A program made the position numbers and the translations under genes. Positions 1-6,683 of a stretch of 9,548 nt of DNA are shown one piece after another. Origin of the DNA: DATFAS01 sp035254305. GTDB taxonomy: Bacteria > Bacillota > Bacilli > Aneurinibacillales > RAOX-1. The first letter of the stretch is position 1, and each line of letters starts with the position of its first letter. Location of the stretch: NCBI GenBank assembly GCA_035254305.1, contig DATFAS010000052.1:1-9548 (forward strand), written 5' to 3'. A model generated the notes under the pieces. The model did no database searches and had not been told where the DNA came from. It saw only the letters and a list, made by a program, of their open reading frames with translations.

Positions 1-5
1 AAATT

Positions 6-56
6 ACAAATTTGTGAACGAACGTTTGAATATATTTTTGTATGATATAGTAAATT
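6..56 (+). promoter_or_regulatory. Possible promoter region of the carbonic anhydrase gene
   Basis: This AT-rich stretch lies just before the carbonic anhydrase gene. It holds -10-like hexamers TATGAT (41-46) and TATAGT (46-51), each matching the consensus at five of six positions. The only -35-like hexamer, TTGAAT at 26-31, is poorly spaced from both. A perfect 10 bp palindrome ACAAATTTGT sits at 6-15 and could be an operator. The assignment rests on position and weak matches only. Confidence 0.3.
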
Positions 57-93
57 TTGGAGGTTACTAGAATATAGAAGGGGAGAGAAATAC

Positions 94-927
94 TTGAAGT
101 CAAAACATCTACTACATGGATTACTAGCAGCATCACTGTTCCTATCATTAACAGCATGCTCATCTACACCAGCTTCAGCTCCAATAACAGATAAAAAGGT
201 GGAAACCAAAGAGGAGCCTAAGAAGGAAGAGGCACATGCAAAGCCTCACTGGTCGTATAAAGGAGAGACAGGTCCGGATAAATGGGCTAGCCTAGACCCT
301 GCATCATCTAAATGTACAAATGGTACGGAGCAATCTCCAATTGATATTGAACTAACTAAGGTTAAATTAGACAAAACCTTAGAAGATATTAAAATTAACT
401 ATAATCCTACAGCGTTTACCGTCATGAACAACGGGCATACCATTCAAGCCAATGATGCATCTGGTGCGAATTCAATCGTTGTGGAAGGAAAAGAATATAA
501 ACTTGCCCAAATGCACTTTCATAAACCAAGCGAGAATGAAATCAATGGACAGGCCTTCGAGATGGAAGGGCATCTTGTTCATAAAAGTAGTGATGGTAAT
601 CTTGCTGTTCTTGCTTTCTTGATTAAAGCTGGTCAGGAAAATAAGGAATTGGCTGAGATTTGGTCGAAGCTTCCGAAGGAAGAAACCAAAGAGGATATAA
701 AATTAGACAAGCAGGTTGACCTTGTGAATCTATTACCTAAGGAAAAGAAATCCTTCCGATATAATGGTTCATTGACTACTCCTCCATGCTCAGAGCAAGT
801 AAAATGGGTCGTTCTAGAACAACCGATTGAGTTATCTAAGGAACAAATTGCAGCATTTGGAGAGATCTTCCCGGATAATCATAGATCGGTTCAACCAGTA
901 AACAATCGTCAAGTATCTGAAAAATAA
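94..927 (+). CDS. Alpha-class carbonic anhydrase, surface lipoprotein
   Basis: This zinc enzyme interconverts CO2 and bicarbonate and is predicted to be anchored on the outer face of the membrane. Residues 1-22 are a lipoprotein signal peptide: a positive start, a hydrophobic core and the lipobox LTAC with Cys22 as lipidation site. A charged Lys/Glu-rich linker (about 33-50) precedes the catalytic domain (about 51-277). Zinc ligands are His141 and His143 (MHFHKPSEN) and His160 (EGHLVHK). Glu147 and Thr228 (SLTTPPCSE) form the usual gatekeeping pair, His115 in NNGH matches the proton-shuttle histidine, and HWSY (52-55) opens the fold. Cys74 and Cys232 are placed to form the disulfide common in bacterial members, which fits an exported protein. 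The start is TTG, chosen because a purine-rich site (GAAGGGGAGAG, 77-87) lies just upstream and the full signal peptide follows. The family is clear; the physiological role (bicarbonate supply or pH) is inferred. Confidence 0.95.
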   Translation: MKSKHLLHGLLAASLFLSLTACSSTPASAPITDKKVETKEEPKKEEAHAKPHWSYKGETGPDKWASLDPASSKCTNGTEQSPIDIELTKVKLDKTLEDIKINYNPTAFTVMNNGHTIQANDASGANSIVVEGKEYKLAQMHFHKPSENEINGQAFEMEGHLVHKSSDGNLAVLAFLIKAGQENKELAEIWSKLPKEETKEDIKLDKQVDLVNLLPKEKKSFRYNGSLTTPPCSEQVKWVVLEQPIELSKEQIAAFGEIFPDNHRSVQPVNNRQVSEK

Positions 928-935
928 CATAGAAG

Positions 936-967
936 GAAAAGGGCTGCCTAGTGCAGTTCTTTTTTTA
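936..967 (+). terminator. Intrinsic terminator after the carbonic anhydrase gene
   Basis: AGGGCTGC (940-947) pairs with GCAGTTCT (953-960), using two G-U pairs, around the loop CTAGT. A run of seven T follows from 960. It begins 12 bases after the stop codon, so the upstream gene is probably a single transcription unit and the epimerase needs its own promoter. Confidence 0.85.
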
Positions 968-1016
968 CCCTAGATAAACTATATATGGAAGGGAGTAGAC
1001 GGATAGGAGAATAGCG

Positions 1017-2090
1017 ATGCGAATTGTAAAGATCGAATGTCTGAATCAATCGACCCCCTTGAAGAAACCATTTAAAACGGCCCTCAGAACAGCTACCCAT
1101 GCGCAGGAGGTTATCGTAAAAATAGAAACGGACACAGGTCAAGTAGGCTTTGGTGCGGCCCCACCAACAGCTGTCATAACTGGGGATACGATCGATTCCA
1201 TTTCCCATAATATCAAAGAATATATCGCCCCTCGACTGTTAAACCAATCTATAGAGGATTTTGAGATTCTTCAGCGGGAAATTCGTTTGTCTTCCATACA
1301 TAATAGTAGTGCAAAGGCTGCGGTCGATATGGCTTTATATGATTTATGGGCTAAGCACTATCAAACCCCACTTTACAGACTCCTAGGAGGCAGGAGTACC
1401 AAACGGCTAGAAACAGATATTACGGTTAGTGTGAATTCGCCTGAAGAAATGGCAGTAGACGCAGCAAACGCTGTAGTTCAGGGTATCCGAATATTAAAGA
1501 TGAAGGTTGGGCTAGATGCAAAACTAGACTTCAATCGAATCCAAGCCGTCCGCACACAAGTCGGGGATGATGTTCTGATTCGCCTAGATGCAAATCAGGG
1601 ATGGGCTCCGAAGGAGGCTGTACGTGTGATCCGTCAATTAGAGGATGCGGATTTGGGGATTGAACTTGTTGAGCAACCCGTGAAGGCAGGGGATTTGGAG
1701 GGATTGAAGTTTGTAACTGAACATGTGATGATCCCCATTCTAGCTGATGAGAGTATGTTTTCACCTCAGGATGCTCTTCGAATCTTACAGATGAGGGCAG
1801 CTGATCTAATCAATATTAAATTAATGAAATGTGGGGGGATTCACCAGGCTATTAAAATTCATGCGATAGCTGAAGCTTATGGTGTTGAGTGTATGCTTGG
1901 CTGTATGTTGGAGGGCAGTATAGGAATAACAGCTGCGGCCCATGTGGCACAGGCTCTACCAAACATCACGCGTATTGATTTGGATGCGGCACTCCTGTTA
2001 GCTACGACAACTGTGCAAGGAGGAATTCGCTATCAGGGAGGACAGGTGATTCTACCTGATGGAATCGGTCTTGGAATTGAGGGTCTTTAG
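1017..2090 (+). CDS. ykfB: L-Ala-D/L-Glu (dipeptide) epimerase, enolase superfamily
   Basis: A cytoplasmic Mg-dependent enzyme that epimerises the second residue of dipeptides such as L-Ala-D-Glu, allowing reuse of murein peptides. The N-terminal capping domain spans about 1-125; its PFKTALRT and PPTAVITGD segments closely resemble Bacillus YkfB as I remember it. The barrel domain follows, with the KMK motif (catalytic Lys163), metal ligands Asp191 (DANQGW), Glu219 (VEQPV) and Asp244 (ADES), and the second catalytic Lys268 (KLMKCGG). Asp321 and Asp323 (RIDLDA) match the pair that binds the dipeptide amino group, which supports dipeptide epimerase over muconate or succinylbenzoate enzymes. Length (357) is normal. 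ATG is preceded by AGGAGA at 1005-1010. The capping loop reads GFGAAPP where relatives usually have GEAPP, so Ala47 replaces a common Glu. No ykfA, ykfC or ykfD partner is present nearby, so it stands alone. Exact dipeptide preference is inferred. Confidence 0.92.
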   Translation: MRIVKIECLNQSTPLKKPFKTALRTATHAQEVIVKIETDTGQVGFGAAPPTAVITGDTIDSISHNIKEYIAPRLLNQSIEDFEILQREIRLSSIHNSSAKAAVDMALYDLWAKHYQTPLYRLLGGRSTKRLETDITVSVNSPEEMAVDAANAVVQGIRILKMKVGLDAKLDFNRIQAVRTQVGDDVLIRLDANQGWAPKEAVRVIRQLEDADLGIELVEQPVKAGDLEGLKFVTEHVMIPILADESMFSPQDALRILQMRAADLINIKLMKCGGIHQAIKIHAIAEAYGVECMLGCMLEGSIGITAAAHVAQALPNITRIDLDAALLLATTTVQGGIRYQGGQVILPDGIGLGIEGL

Positions 2091-2113
2091 TTTCCAATAA
2101 GAGAACAGTAATA

Positions 2114-2142
2114 TTGACAAGATTAAACTTTAGTGATAGGTT
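2114..2142 (+). promoter_or_regulatory. Probable sigma-A promoter of the metH leader
   Basis: A perfect -35 TTGACA lies at 2114-2119. After 17 bases comes a poor -10 TAGGTT (2137-2142), helped by a correctly placed extended -10 TG at 2134-2135. An alternative -10, TTTAAT (2141-2146), matches better but is 21 bases away. Either would start transcription around 2149-2153, just before the riboswitch. An inverted repeat ATTAAAC/GTTTAAT (2122-2128, 2140-2146) overlaps the spacer and -10. Confidence 0.55.
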
Positions 2143-2167
2143 TAATTGTAAATACAATTGCATAAAG

Positions 2168-2270
2168 TCTTATCGAGAGTGGTGGAGGGACTGGCCCGAT
2201 GAAACCCAGCAGCCGCTAATTATATAGTAGGTGCTAATTCCAGCAGAACATTTTGTTCTGAAAGATGAGA
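2168..2270 (+). ncRNA. SAM-I (S-box) riboswitch aptamer controlling metH
   Basis: The leader carries the conserved S-box core: CGAGAGTGGTGGAGGGA (from 2174), CTGGCCCGATGAAACCC (from 2191), CAGC (2208-2211), GGTGCTAATTCC (2230-2241) and AGATGAGAAG (2263-2272). P1 forms from CTTATC (2169-2174) with GATGAG (2264-2269). P4 is CAGAACA/TGTTCTG (2244-2250, 2254-2260). The family binds S-adenosylmethionine and acts on transcription. The switch is visible here: GATGAGAAG (2264-2272) can instead pair over nine positions with CTTCTTATC (2291-2299), which is the left half of the following terminator. SAM binding stabilises P1, releases the terminator and shuts off metH; without SAM the antiterminator lets transcription proceed. 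Confidence 0.97.
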
Positions 2271-2285
2271 AGCCAAGGCACGTAT

Positions 2286-2312
2286 AACTTCTTCTTATCG
2301 GAGAAGTTTTTT
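2286..2312 (+). terminator. Riboswitch-controlled terminator in the metH leader
   Basis: AACTTCTTC (2286-2294) pairs with GGAGAAGTT (2300-2308), nine pairs with one G-U, around the loop TTATC. A run of T from 2307 to 2312 follows. Its left arm is the partner of the antiterminator described for the aptamer, so this is the off-switch for metH when SAM is plentiful. Confidence 0.93.
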
Positions 2313-2398
2313 ATATTTGTGCAGCTTTTTTTCGGACGAAAATATCTGAGTATGTCGAAAACATACATTTTTGTTTAGGCTAAAGGAGGACGATCGAC

Positions 2399-5300
2399 AT
2401 GACGAAGATCGATATAAGGCAACAGATGCAGAAGAAAATCCTAATCCTAGACGGAGCTATGGGAACGATGCTTCAGCAGGCAGACTTAACAGCGGATGAT
2501 TTTGGCGGGGAAGAACTAGAGGGCTGTAATGAAATTCTCAATCTCACTCGACCAGATGTCATTAGAAGGATTCATGAGCAATACTTGGATGCTGGTGCGG
2601 ATATTATTGAAACCAATACATTCGGTGCAACGAGTGTGGTATTAGCTGAATATAATTTACAGAGTCAAACGAGAGAATTGAACTTGGTAGCCGCCAAGCT
2701 TGCAAGGGAAGCTGTAGATGCCTTCTCGACTTCAGAGTGGCCTCGATATGTGGCTGGTTCTATGGGACCTACCACCAAAACTCTTTCCGTAACGGGAGGG
2801 GTGAGCTTCGATGAATTGATCGCTTCTTATTATGAACAAACGATTGCCTTGATCGAAGGTGGTGTCGATGTTCTTCTGCTTGAAACAGCACAGGATATGC
2901 TGAATGTGAAGGCAGGGAGTATTGGGATTCATCAAGCTTTTAAGAAGCTAGGTAAAGAATTGCCGATCATGATTTCAGGTACGATTGAACCTATGGGTAC
3001 AACACTTGCCGGACAAAACATCGAAGCATTCTATATTTCTCTTGAGCATTTAAAGCCTATTGCTGTTGGACTCAATTGTGCAACAGGCCCTGAATTTATG
3101 CGTGACCATATTCGTAGCTTGGCGGATCTTGCTGCTTGTGGGATCAGCTGTTATCCTAATGCAGGTCTTCCTGATGAGAATGGCCATTATCATGAGTCGC
3201 CCCAAAGCTTAGCGAATAAATTAGCAGGCTTTGCACAGAAGGGCTGGTTAAATATTGCTGGTGGATGTTGTGGCACGACTCCAGAGCATATTCGTGCCAT
3301 GGCCGAGACTCTGAAAGACTATACACCACGAGGAGAAATTAAACCTCACGGTCACGTTGTATCGGGGATTGAACCTGTCTATTTGGACAAGGATAATCGC
3401 CCATTATTAGTTGGTGAACGGACGAACGTTATTGGATCGAAGAAATTCCGTGATTTAATTGCGGCGGGAAAATACGAAGATGCCTCAGAAGTTGCACGTG
3501 CCCAGGTGAAGAAGGGTGCACATATTGTGGATGTCTGTCTTGCAGACCCAGACCGTAACGAGACTGAAGATATGGAGAACTTCCTCGGTTATGTCGTAAA
3601 GAAGGTGAAGGCTCCTCTTATGATCGACTCAACTGATGCTAAGGTGATTGAGCTTAGCTTGAAGTTTTCACAAGGGAAAGCCATTATTAATTCGATTAAT
3701 CTAGAAGATGGTGAAGAACGCTTCGAGACCATCACTCCCCTCATTCGTGCCTACGGTGCTGCTGTTGTAGTGGGTACAATTGGTGAAGATGGTATGGCGG
3801 TTACAAGAGAGAAGAAGCTTGAGGTTGCCCAGCGTTCTTATCAGCTGCTTGTGGGTAAGTATGGGATTGATCCGCGAGACCTTATCTTTGATCCTCTTGT
3901 TTTCCCGGTTGGAACAGGGGATGAATCTTATATTGGTTCAGCCAAGGAAACGGTTGAGGGGATCCGCCTTATTAAGGAAGCTATGCCAGAATGCCAAACG
4001 ATTCTTGGAGTGAGTAACGTGTCCTTCGGGCTTCCAGCAGCTGGCCGAGAAGTGTTGAATGCTGTATTCTTGTACCATTGTACAAAGGCAGGTCTAGATT
4101 ATGCCATTGTAAATACAGAAAAGCTTGAACGCTACGCTTCAATTCCTGAAGAGGAAAGGACGTTAGCAGAGGAACTTCTCTTCAACACAACCGATGAGAA
4201 TCTAGCTCGTTTTACGGCGTTCTACCGTGAGAAGAAACCAACGAAGAAAGAAACAGCAAGTAATCTTACATTGGAACAGCGGTTAGCCAACTATGTAATA
4301 GAAGGATCAAAAGATGGATTGTTGGTGGACATACAGGATGCTCTAAATCGTTATACACCACTTGAAATTATTAACGGTCCATTAATGGATGGAATGAGTG
4401 AAGTAGGACGCTTGTTTAATGCTAATGAATTAATTGTGGCTGAGGTGCTTCAGAGTGCTGAGGTGATGAAGGCGTCTGTTTCCTTCCTTGAACCTTATAT
4501 GGAAAAGGTAGATAGTGCTGTAAAGGGTAAGATTTTACTAGCAACGGTCAAGGGGGATGTTCACGACATCGGAAAGAATCTCGTCGAGATTATTCTTGCC
4601 AACAATGGGTTTCAGGTGATCAACTTAGGGATTAAAGTACCTCCACAAGATCTGATCGAAGCTTACAAACGTGAGAAGCCAGATGCCATTGGATTATCAG
4701 GATTGTTAGTGAAATCTGCACAGCAAATGGTTGTTACTGCACAGGATTTCAAGTCTGCAGGAATTGATGTTCCTCTTCTTGTAGGGGGAGCTGCCTTGAC
4801 ACGGAAGTTTACAGAAACACGAATCGCTGCTGAGTATGAAGGCCCTGTCCTTTATTCGAAGGATGCTATGAATGGGCTTGATCTTGCCAATCAACTGATG
4901 GATGTTGTGCAAAGAGAAAAGCTTGTGGCAGAATTAAAGCAAAATCAGTTGGCAAGGTTACAAGCTAGTGAGAATGCAAGTAAGAGTCCGAAGGTTAATC
5001 AAGAACCACGGATTTCGGATATCAACCGCAATGCCCCTGTCTATGTGCCATCTGATTATGAATTGCATATTCTACGTGATTACCCTCTTACACACGTACA
5101 GCCCTATATAAACTGGCGGATGTTATTGGGTAAACATATGGGGATCAAAGGAAATGTTGATCAATTAATTGAAGAACGAGACGAAAAGACGTTAGGCCTA
5201 AAAGAGGTCATTGATCAACTTCTTGAATTAGGTAGAACTCAAGATCTCATCCAAGTACAAGGAATGTACCGATTCTTCCCTGCTCAAGCATCAGGGGATG

Positions 5301-5839
5301 ATGTGATTATTTATGATCCAAATGATCATTCTAAGATTTTGGAGAGGTTTAGTTTCCCTCGCCAATCCATCTCACCTTATCTTTGCCTTGCTGATTTTGT
5401 AAGGCCAATTGAGAGTGGAGTGATGGATACGGTTGGATTTATTTCTGTAACAGCGGGCAAAGGGATACGTGATATCTCTACACAGTGGAAGGATGAAGGA
5501 GATTATTTACGTTCCCATGCTATTCAAGCTTTGGCTTTGGAATTAGCGGAAGCTATGACTGAACGTGTACACCATATCATGCGTGATAGCTTAGGGATTC
5601 CTGACCCGACTGATTTTACTATGCTTGATCGTTTTGGTGCGAGATACCAGGGAATACGTGTTTCCTTTGGCTATCCAGCTTGTCCGAATATTGAGGATCA
5701 AACAAAGCTATTTAAGCTCATGCAACCACAACAAATTGGTGTGGAATTAACAGATGGTTTTATGATGGAACCTGAAGCATCGGTTACTGCTATGATGTTT
5801 GCTCATCCAGAAGCAAAATATTTTAATGCAGATAGTTAA
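2399..5839 (+). CDS. metH: Cobalamin-dependent methionine synthase
   Basis: Transfers the methyl group of 5-methyltetrahydrofolate to homocysteine through methylcobalamin, in the cytoplasm. All four modules are present. The homocysteine domain (about 1-315) has zinc ligands Cys227 (GLNCATG) and Cys290-Cys291 (GGCCGTTP). The pterin-binding domain (about 330-610) contains the GERTNVIGS start at 339 and the MIDSTD strand at 408. The cobalamin module (about 625-840) has a helical cap and the DVHDIGKN motif with His722 as lower cobalt ligand, then GLSGLL and VGGAAL. The reactivation domain (about 880-1146) carries the SAM motif RxxxGYPACP with Arg1087. At 1146 residues it is complete, slightly shorter than the enterobacterial enzyme as I recall it. 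The ATG has an ideal AAAGGAGG site at 2382-2389. It is monocistronic, bounded by the SAM riboswitch upstream and a strong terminator two bases after its stop. The cell must make or import vitamin B12. Confidence 0.98.
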   Translation: MTKIDIRQQMQKKILILDGAMGTMLQQADLTADDFGGEELEGCNEILNLTRPDVIRRIHEQYLDAGADIIETNTFGATSVVLAEYNLQSQTRELNLVAAKLAREAVDAFSTSEWPRYVAGSMGPTTKTLSVTGGVSFDELIASYYEQTIALIEGGVDVLLLETAQDMLNVKAGSIGIHQAFKKLGKELPIMISGTIEPMGTTLAGQNIEAFYISLEHLKPIAVGLNCATGPEFMRDHIRSLADLAACGISCYPNAGLPDENGHYHESPQSLANKLAGFAQKGWLNIAGGCCGTTPEHIRAMAETLKDYTPRGEIKPHGHVVSGIEPVYLDKDNRPLLVGERTNVIGSKKFRDLIAAGKYEDASEVARAQVKKGAHIVDVCLADPDRNETEDMENFLGYVVKKVKAPLMIDSTDAKVIELSLKFSQGKAIINSINLEDGEERFETITPLIRAYGAAVVVGTIGEDGMAVTREKKLEVAQRSYQLLVGKYGIDPRDLIFDPLVFPVGTGDESYIGSAKETVEGIRLIKEAMPECQTILGVSNVSFGLPAAGREVLNAVFLYHCTKAGLDYAIVNTEKLERYASIPEEERTLAEELLFNTTDENLARFTAFYREKKPTKKETASNLTLEQRLANYVIEGSKDGLLVDIQDALNRYTPLEIINGPLMDGMSEVGRLFNANELIVAEVLQSAEVMKASVSFLEPYMEKVDSAVKGKILLATVKGDVHDIGKNLVEIILANNGFQVINLGIKVPPQDLIEAYKREKPDAIGLSGLLVKSAQQMVVTAQDFKSAGIDVPLLVGGAALTRKFTETRIAAEYEGPVLYSKDAMNGLDLANQLMDVVQREKLVAELKQNQLARLQASENASKSPKVNQEPRISDINRNAPVYVPSDYELHILRDYPLTHVQPYINWRMLLGKHMGIKGNVDQLIEERDEKTLGLKEVIDQLLELGRTQDLIQVQGMYRFFPAQASGDDVIIYDPNDHSKILERFSFPRQSISPYLCLADFVRPIESGVMDTVGFISVTAGKGIRDISTQWKDEGDYLRSHAIQALALELAEAMTERVHHIMRDSLGIPDPTDFTMLDRFGARYQGIRVSFGYPACPNIEDQTKLFKLMQPQQIGVELTDGFMMEPEASVTAMMFAHPEAKYFNADS

Positions 5840-5840
5840 A

Positions 5841-5875
5841 AAACTAGAAAGGCTTTTGCCTTTCTAGTTTTTTTT
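5841..5875 (+). terminator. Strong intrinsic terminator after metH
   Basis: AAACTAGAAAGGC (5841-5853) pairs perfectly over 13 bases with GCCTTTCTAGTTT (5858-5870) around a TTTT loop, and T continues to 5875. A-rich sequence on the left side means it could also stop transcription arriving on the minus strand. Confidence 0.97.
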
Positions 5876-5886
5876 ACTGTGAAGGA

Positions 5887-5925
5887 AAGTTTAAGTTCGC
5901 TAAAGTAATAAAGCGGACTAAACTT
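5887..5925. repeat. Imperfect hairpin in the metH-marR gap
   Basis: AAGTTTAAGTTCGCT (5887-5901) is nearly the reverse complement of AGCGGACTAAACTT (5912-5925): about 14 pairs, with one single-base bulge and one G-U pair in the plus-strand RNA. The loop is ten A-rich bases. It has no T run, so it is not a terminator. It neighbours the larger cloverleaf element and may belong with it. Function unknown. Confidence 0.6.
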
Positions 5926-5941
5926 GACTGGAGGCATGAAT

Positions 5942-6031
5942 TCCCTACCTTGACATCAAGGGGTAAACCCTCAACTGTGATAAAATGTATTTTATCACAG
6001 TTGACCCGAAGGGTTGATGTCAAGGTAGGGA
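5942..6031. repeat. Four-way-junction (cloverleaf) palindromic element
   Basis: A 90 bp element that folds completely into four stems. The outer stem pairs 5942-5958 with 6015-6031, 17 perfect base pairs. Inside it are three hairpins with no unpaired base between them: AGGG-GTAAA-CCCT (5959-5971), a 15-base arm starting CAACTGTGAT with its exact complement (5972-5986 and 5989-6003), and ACCC-GAA-GGGT (6004-6014). The two short side arms do not pair with each other although everything around them does, so the side arms appear to be a designed part of the fold. The last one has a C-GAA-G triloop, a type known to be very stable in single-stranded DNA. Being nearly symmetric, it folds alike on both strands. 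It sits between convergent genes, so it is not a promoter operator for either. It could be a small mobile palindromic element (REP- or MITE-like), a structured RNA, or a protein-bound site. I do not recognise a named family. Confidence 0.85.
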
Positions 6032-6061
6032 AAAAGCTTCCACTAATGATGAATTCGACAA

Positions 6062-6087
6062 CTTCTTCGAAAGGGCTTCGATAGAAG
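6062..6087. repeat. Small hairpin in the metH-marR gap
   Basis: CTTCTTCGAA (6062-6071) pairs with TTCGATAGAAG (6077-6087), with one extra T, around the loop AGGGC. A further weak AT hairpin, TTTTCTT/AAGAAAA (6089-6095, 6099-6105), follows directly. No function can be assigned. Both lie between the cloverleaf and the minus-strand terminator. Confidence 0.5.
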
Positions 6088-6100
6088 CTTTTCTTATAAA

Positions 6101-6134
6101 GAAAAATAATCCTCACTAATTAGAGGGGATTATT
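6101..6134 (-). terminator. Intrinsic terminator of the kinase-MarR operon
   Basis: Read on the minus strand, AATAATCC (complement of 6127-6134) pairs with GGATTATT (complement of 6105-6112), and TTTTTCTTT follows. The left arm lies within the last codons of the MarR gene, and the stop codon falls in the loop. Confidence 0.75.
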
Positions 6135-6632
6135 CATTTCCTTTAATTTGTTAGTATTTTGGTGAATCCAGGAATAATAGTTTTCGCCATAAAGCTCTTT
6201 GCTAAAACGAAGCCCAAATTCGATGAAGGTTTCTAACTTCATATTTAGTTCCTGTGCTACTCTCTTTCCAGTTACAATAATCGGGTTATTCTCTGCTCGT
6301 ACATTTTGAATAATTTCCTCGATAATTTGACGGCCGCTAGGTGTGATGAAAACCTGCCATGTCCGCTTATCCCCAACAACCTGTTTCTTCACTATTAAAT
6401 TATTTTCTTCCAAAATGGCAACGAGGTGCATGACGGTGGAGATATGCCAAAGACCAATCTGAGATAATTCAGTTATTGTGCTGCCATCGCGAAAAGTAAT
6501 AATCCAAAGCAATTCAACTTGTGGACCGGTAAGCTTATAGTTACTACCAAGCTCTTTAAGAAAACTATCTTCAACCTTTTTGAAGGTTTTCATTATTTTA
6601 ATCAACTGATAGAGTAGGAGTTCATCTCTCAT
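6120..6632 (-). CDS. MarR-family transcriptional regulator, Hpr/ScoC-like
   Basis: A probable dimeric DNA-binding regulator of 170 residues. A winged helix-turn-helix spans about 35-102. The recognition-helix region, IGLWHISTVMHLVAILEENN (59-78), closely resembles the ISEIAKFGVMHVST stretch of Bacillus Hpr (ScoC), the transition-state regulator of proteases and sporulation. The wing carries the MarR signature GDKRTWQVFITPSG (87-100) with Asp88 and Arg90. Helices at both ends should form the dimer interface. It is shorter than Hpr (about 200 residues, from memory), so it may be a paralogue, not the orthologue, and I give no symbol. The ATG is preceded on its strand by a GAGGGGGG stretch 12 bases away, a rather long spacing. 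It starts 51 bases after the kinase stop, with no terminator or convincing promoter between them, so the two are probably co-transcribed. Targets and any ligand cannot be told from the sequence. Confidence 0.85.
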   Translation of the reverse strand: MRDELLLYQLIKIMKTFKKVEDSFLKELGSNYKLTGPQVELLWIITFRDGSTITELSQIGLWHISTVMHLVAILEENNLIVKKQVVGDKRTWQVFITPSGRQIIEEIIQNVRAENNPIIVTGKRVAQELNMKLETFIEFGLRFSKELYGENYYSWIHQNTNKLKEMNNPL

Positions 6633-6683
6633 CTCTCTATGTTTCCCCCCTCGTAAATATTCAAATTTATGTAAACTGTTGCA

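Noticed and set aside
2153..2158. TACAAT as the -10 of the metH promoter
   Set aside because: No acceptable -35 lies 16-18 bases upstream, and it would start transcription almost inside the riboswitch P1 stem. The TTGACA-based promoter fits better.
5972..6003. TGTGA...TCACA inside the central arm as a Crp/Fnr-type operator
   Set aside because: The half-sites are 14 bases apart instead of 6, and the element lies between convergent gene ends with no promoter to control.
5874..6116. Minus-strand open frame of 80 codons across the metH-marR gap
   Set aside because: It starts with GTG without a Shine-Dalgarno site, runs through both hairpins and the cloverleaf, and its peptide resembles no family I know. 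The frame is a by-product of the palindrome.
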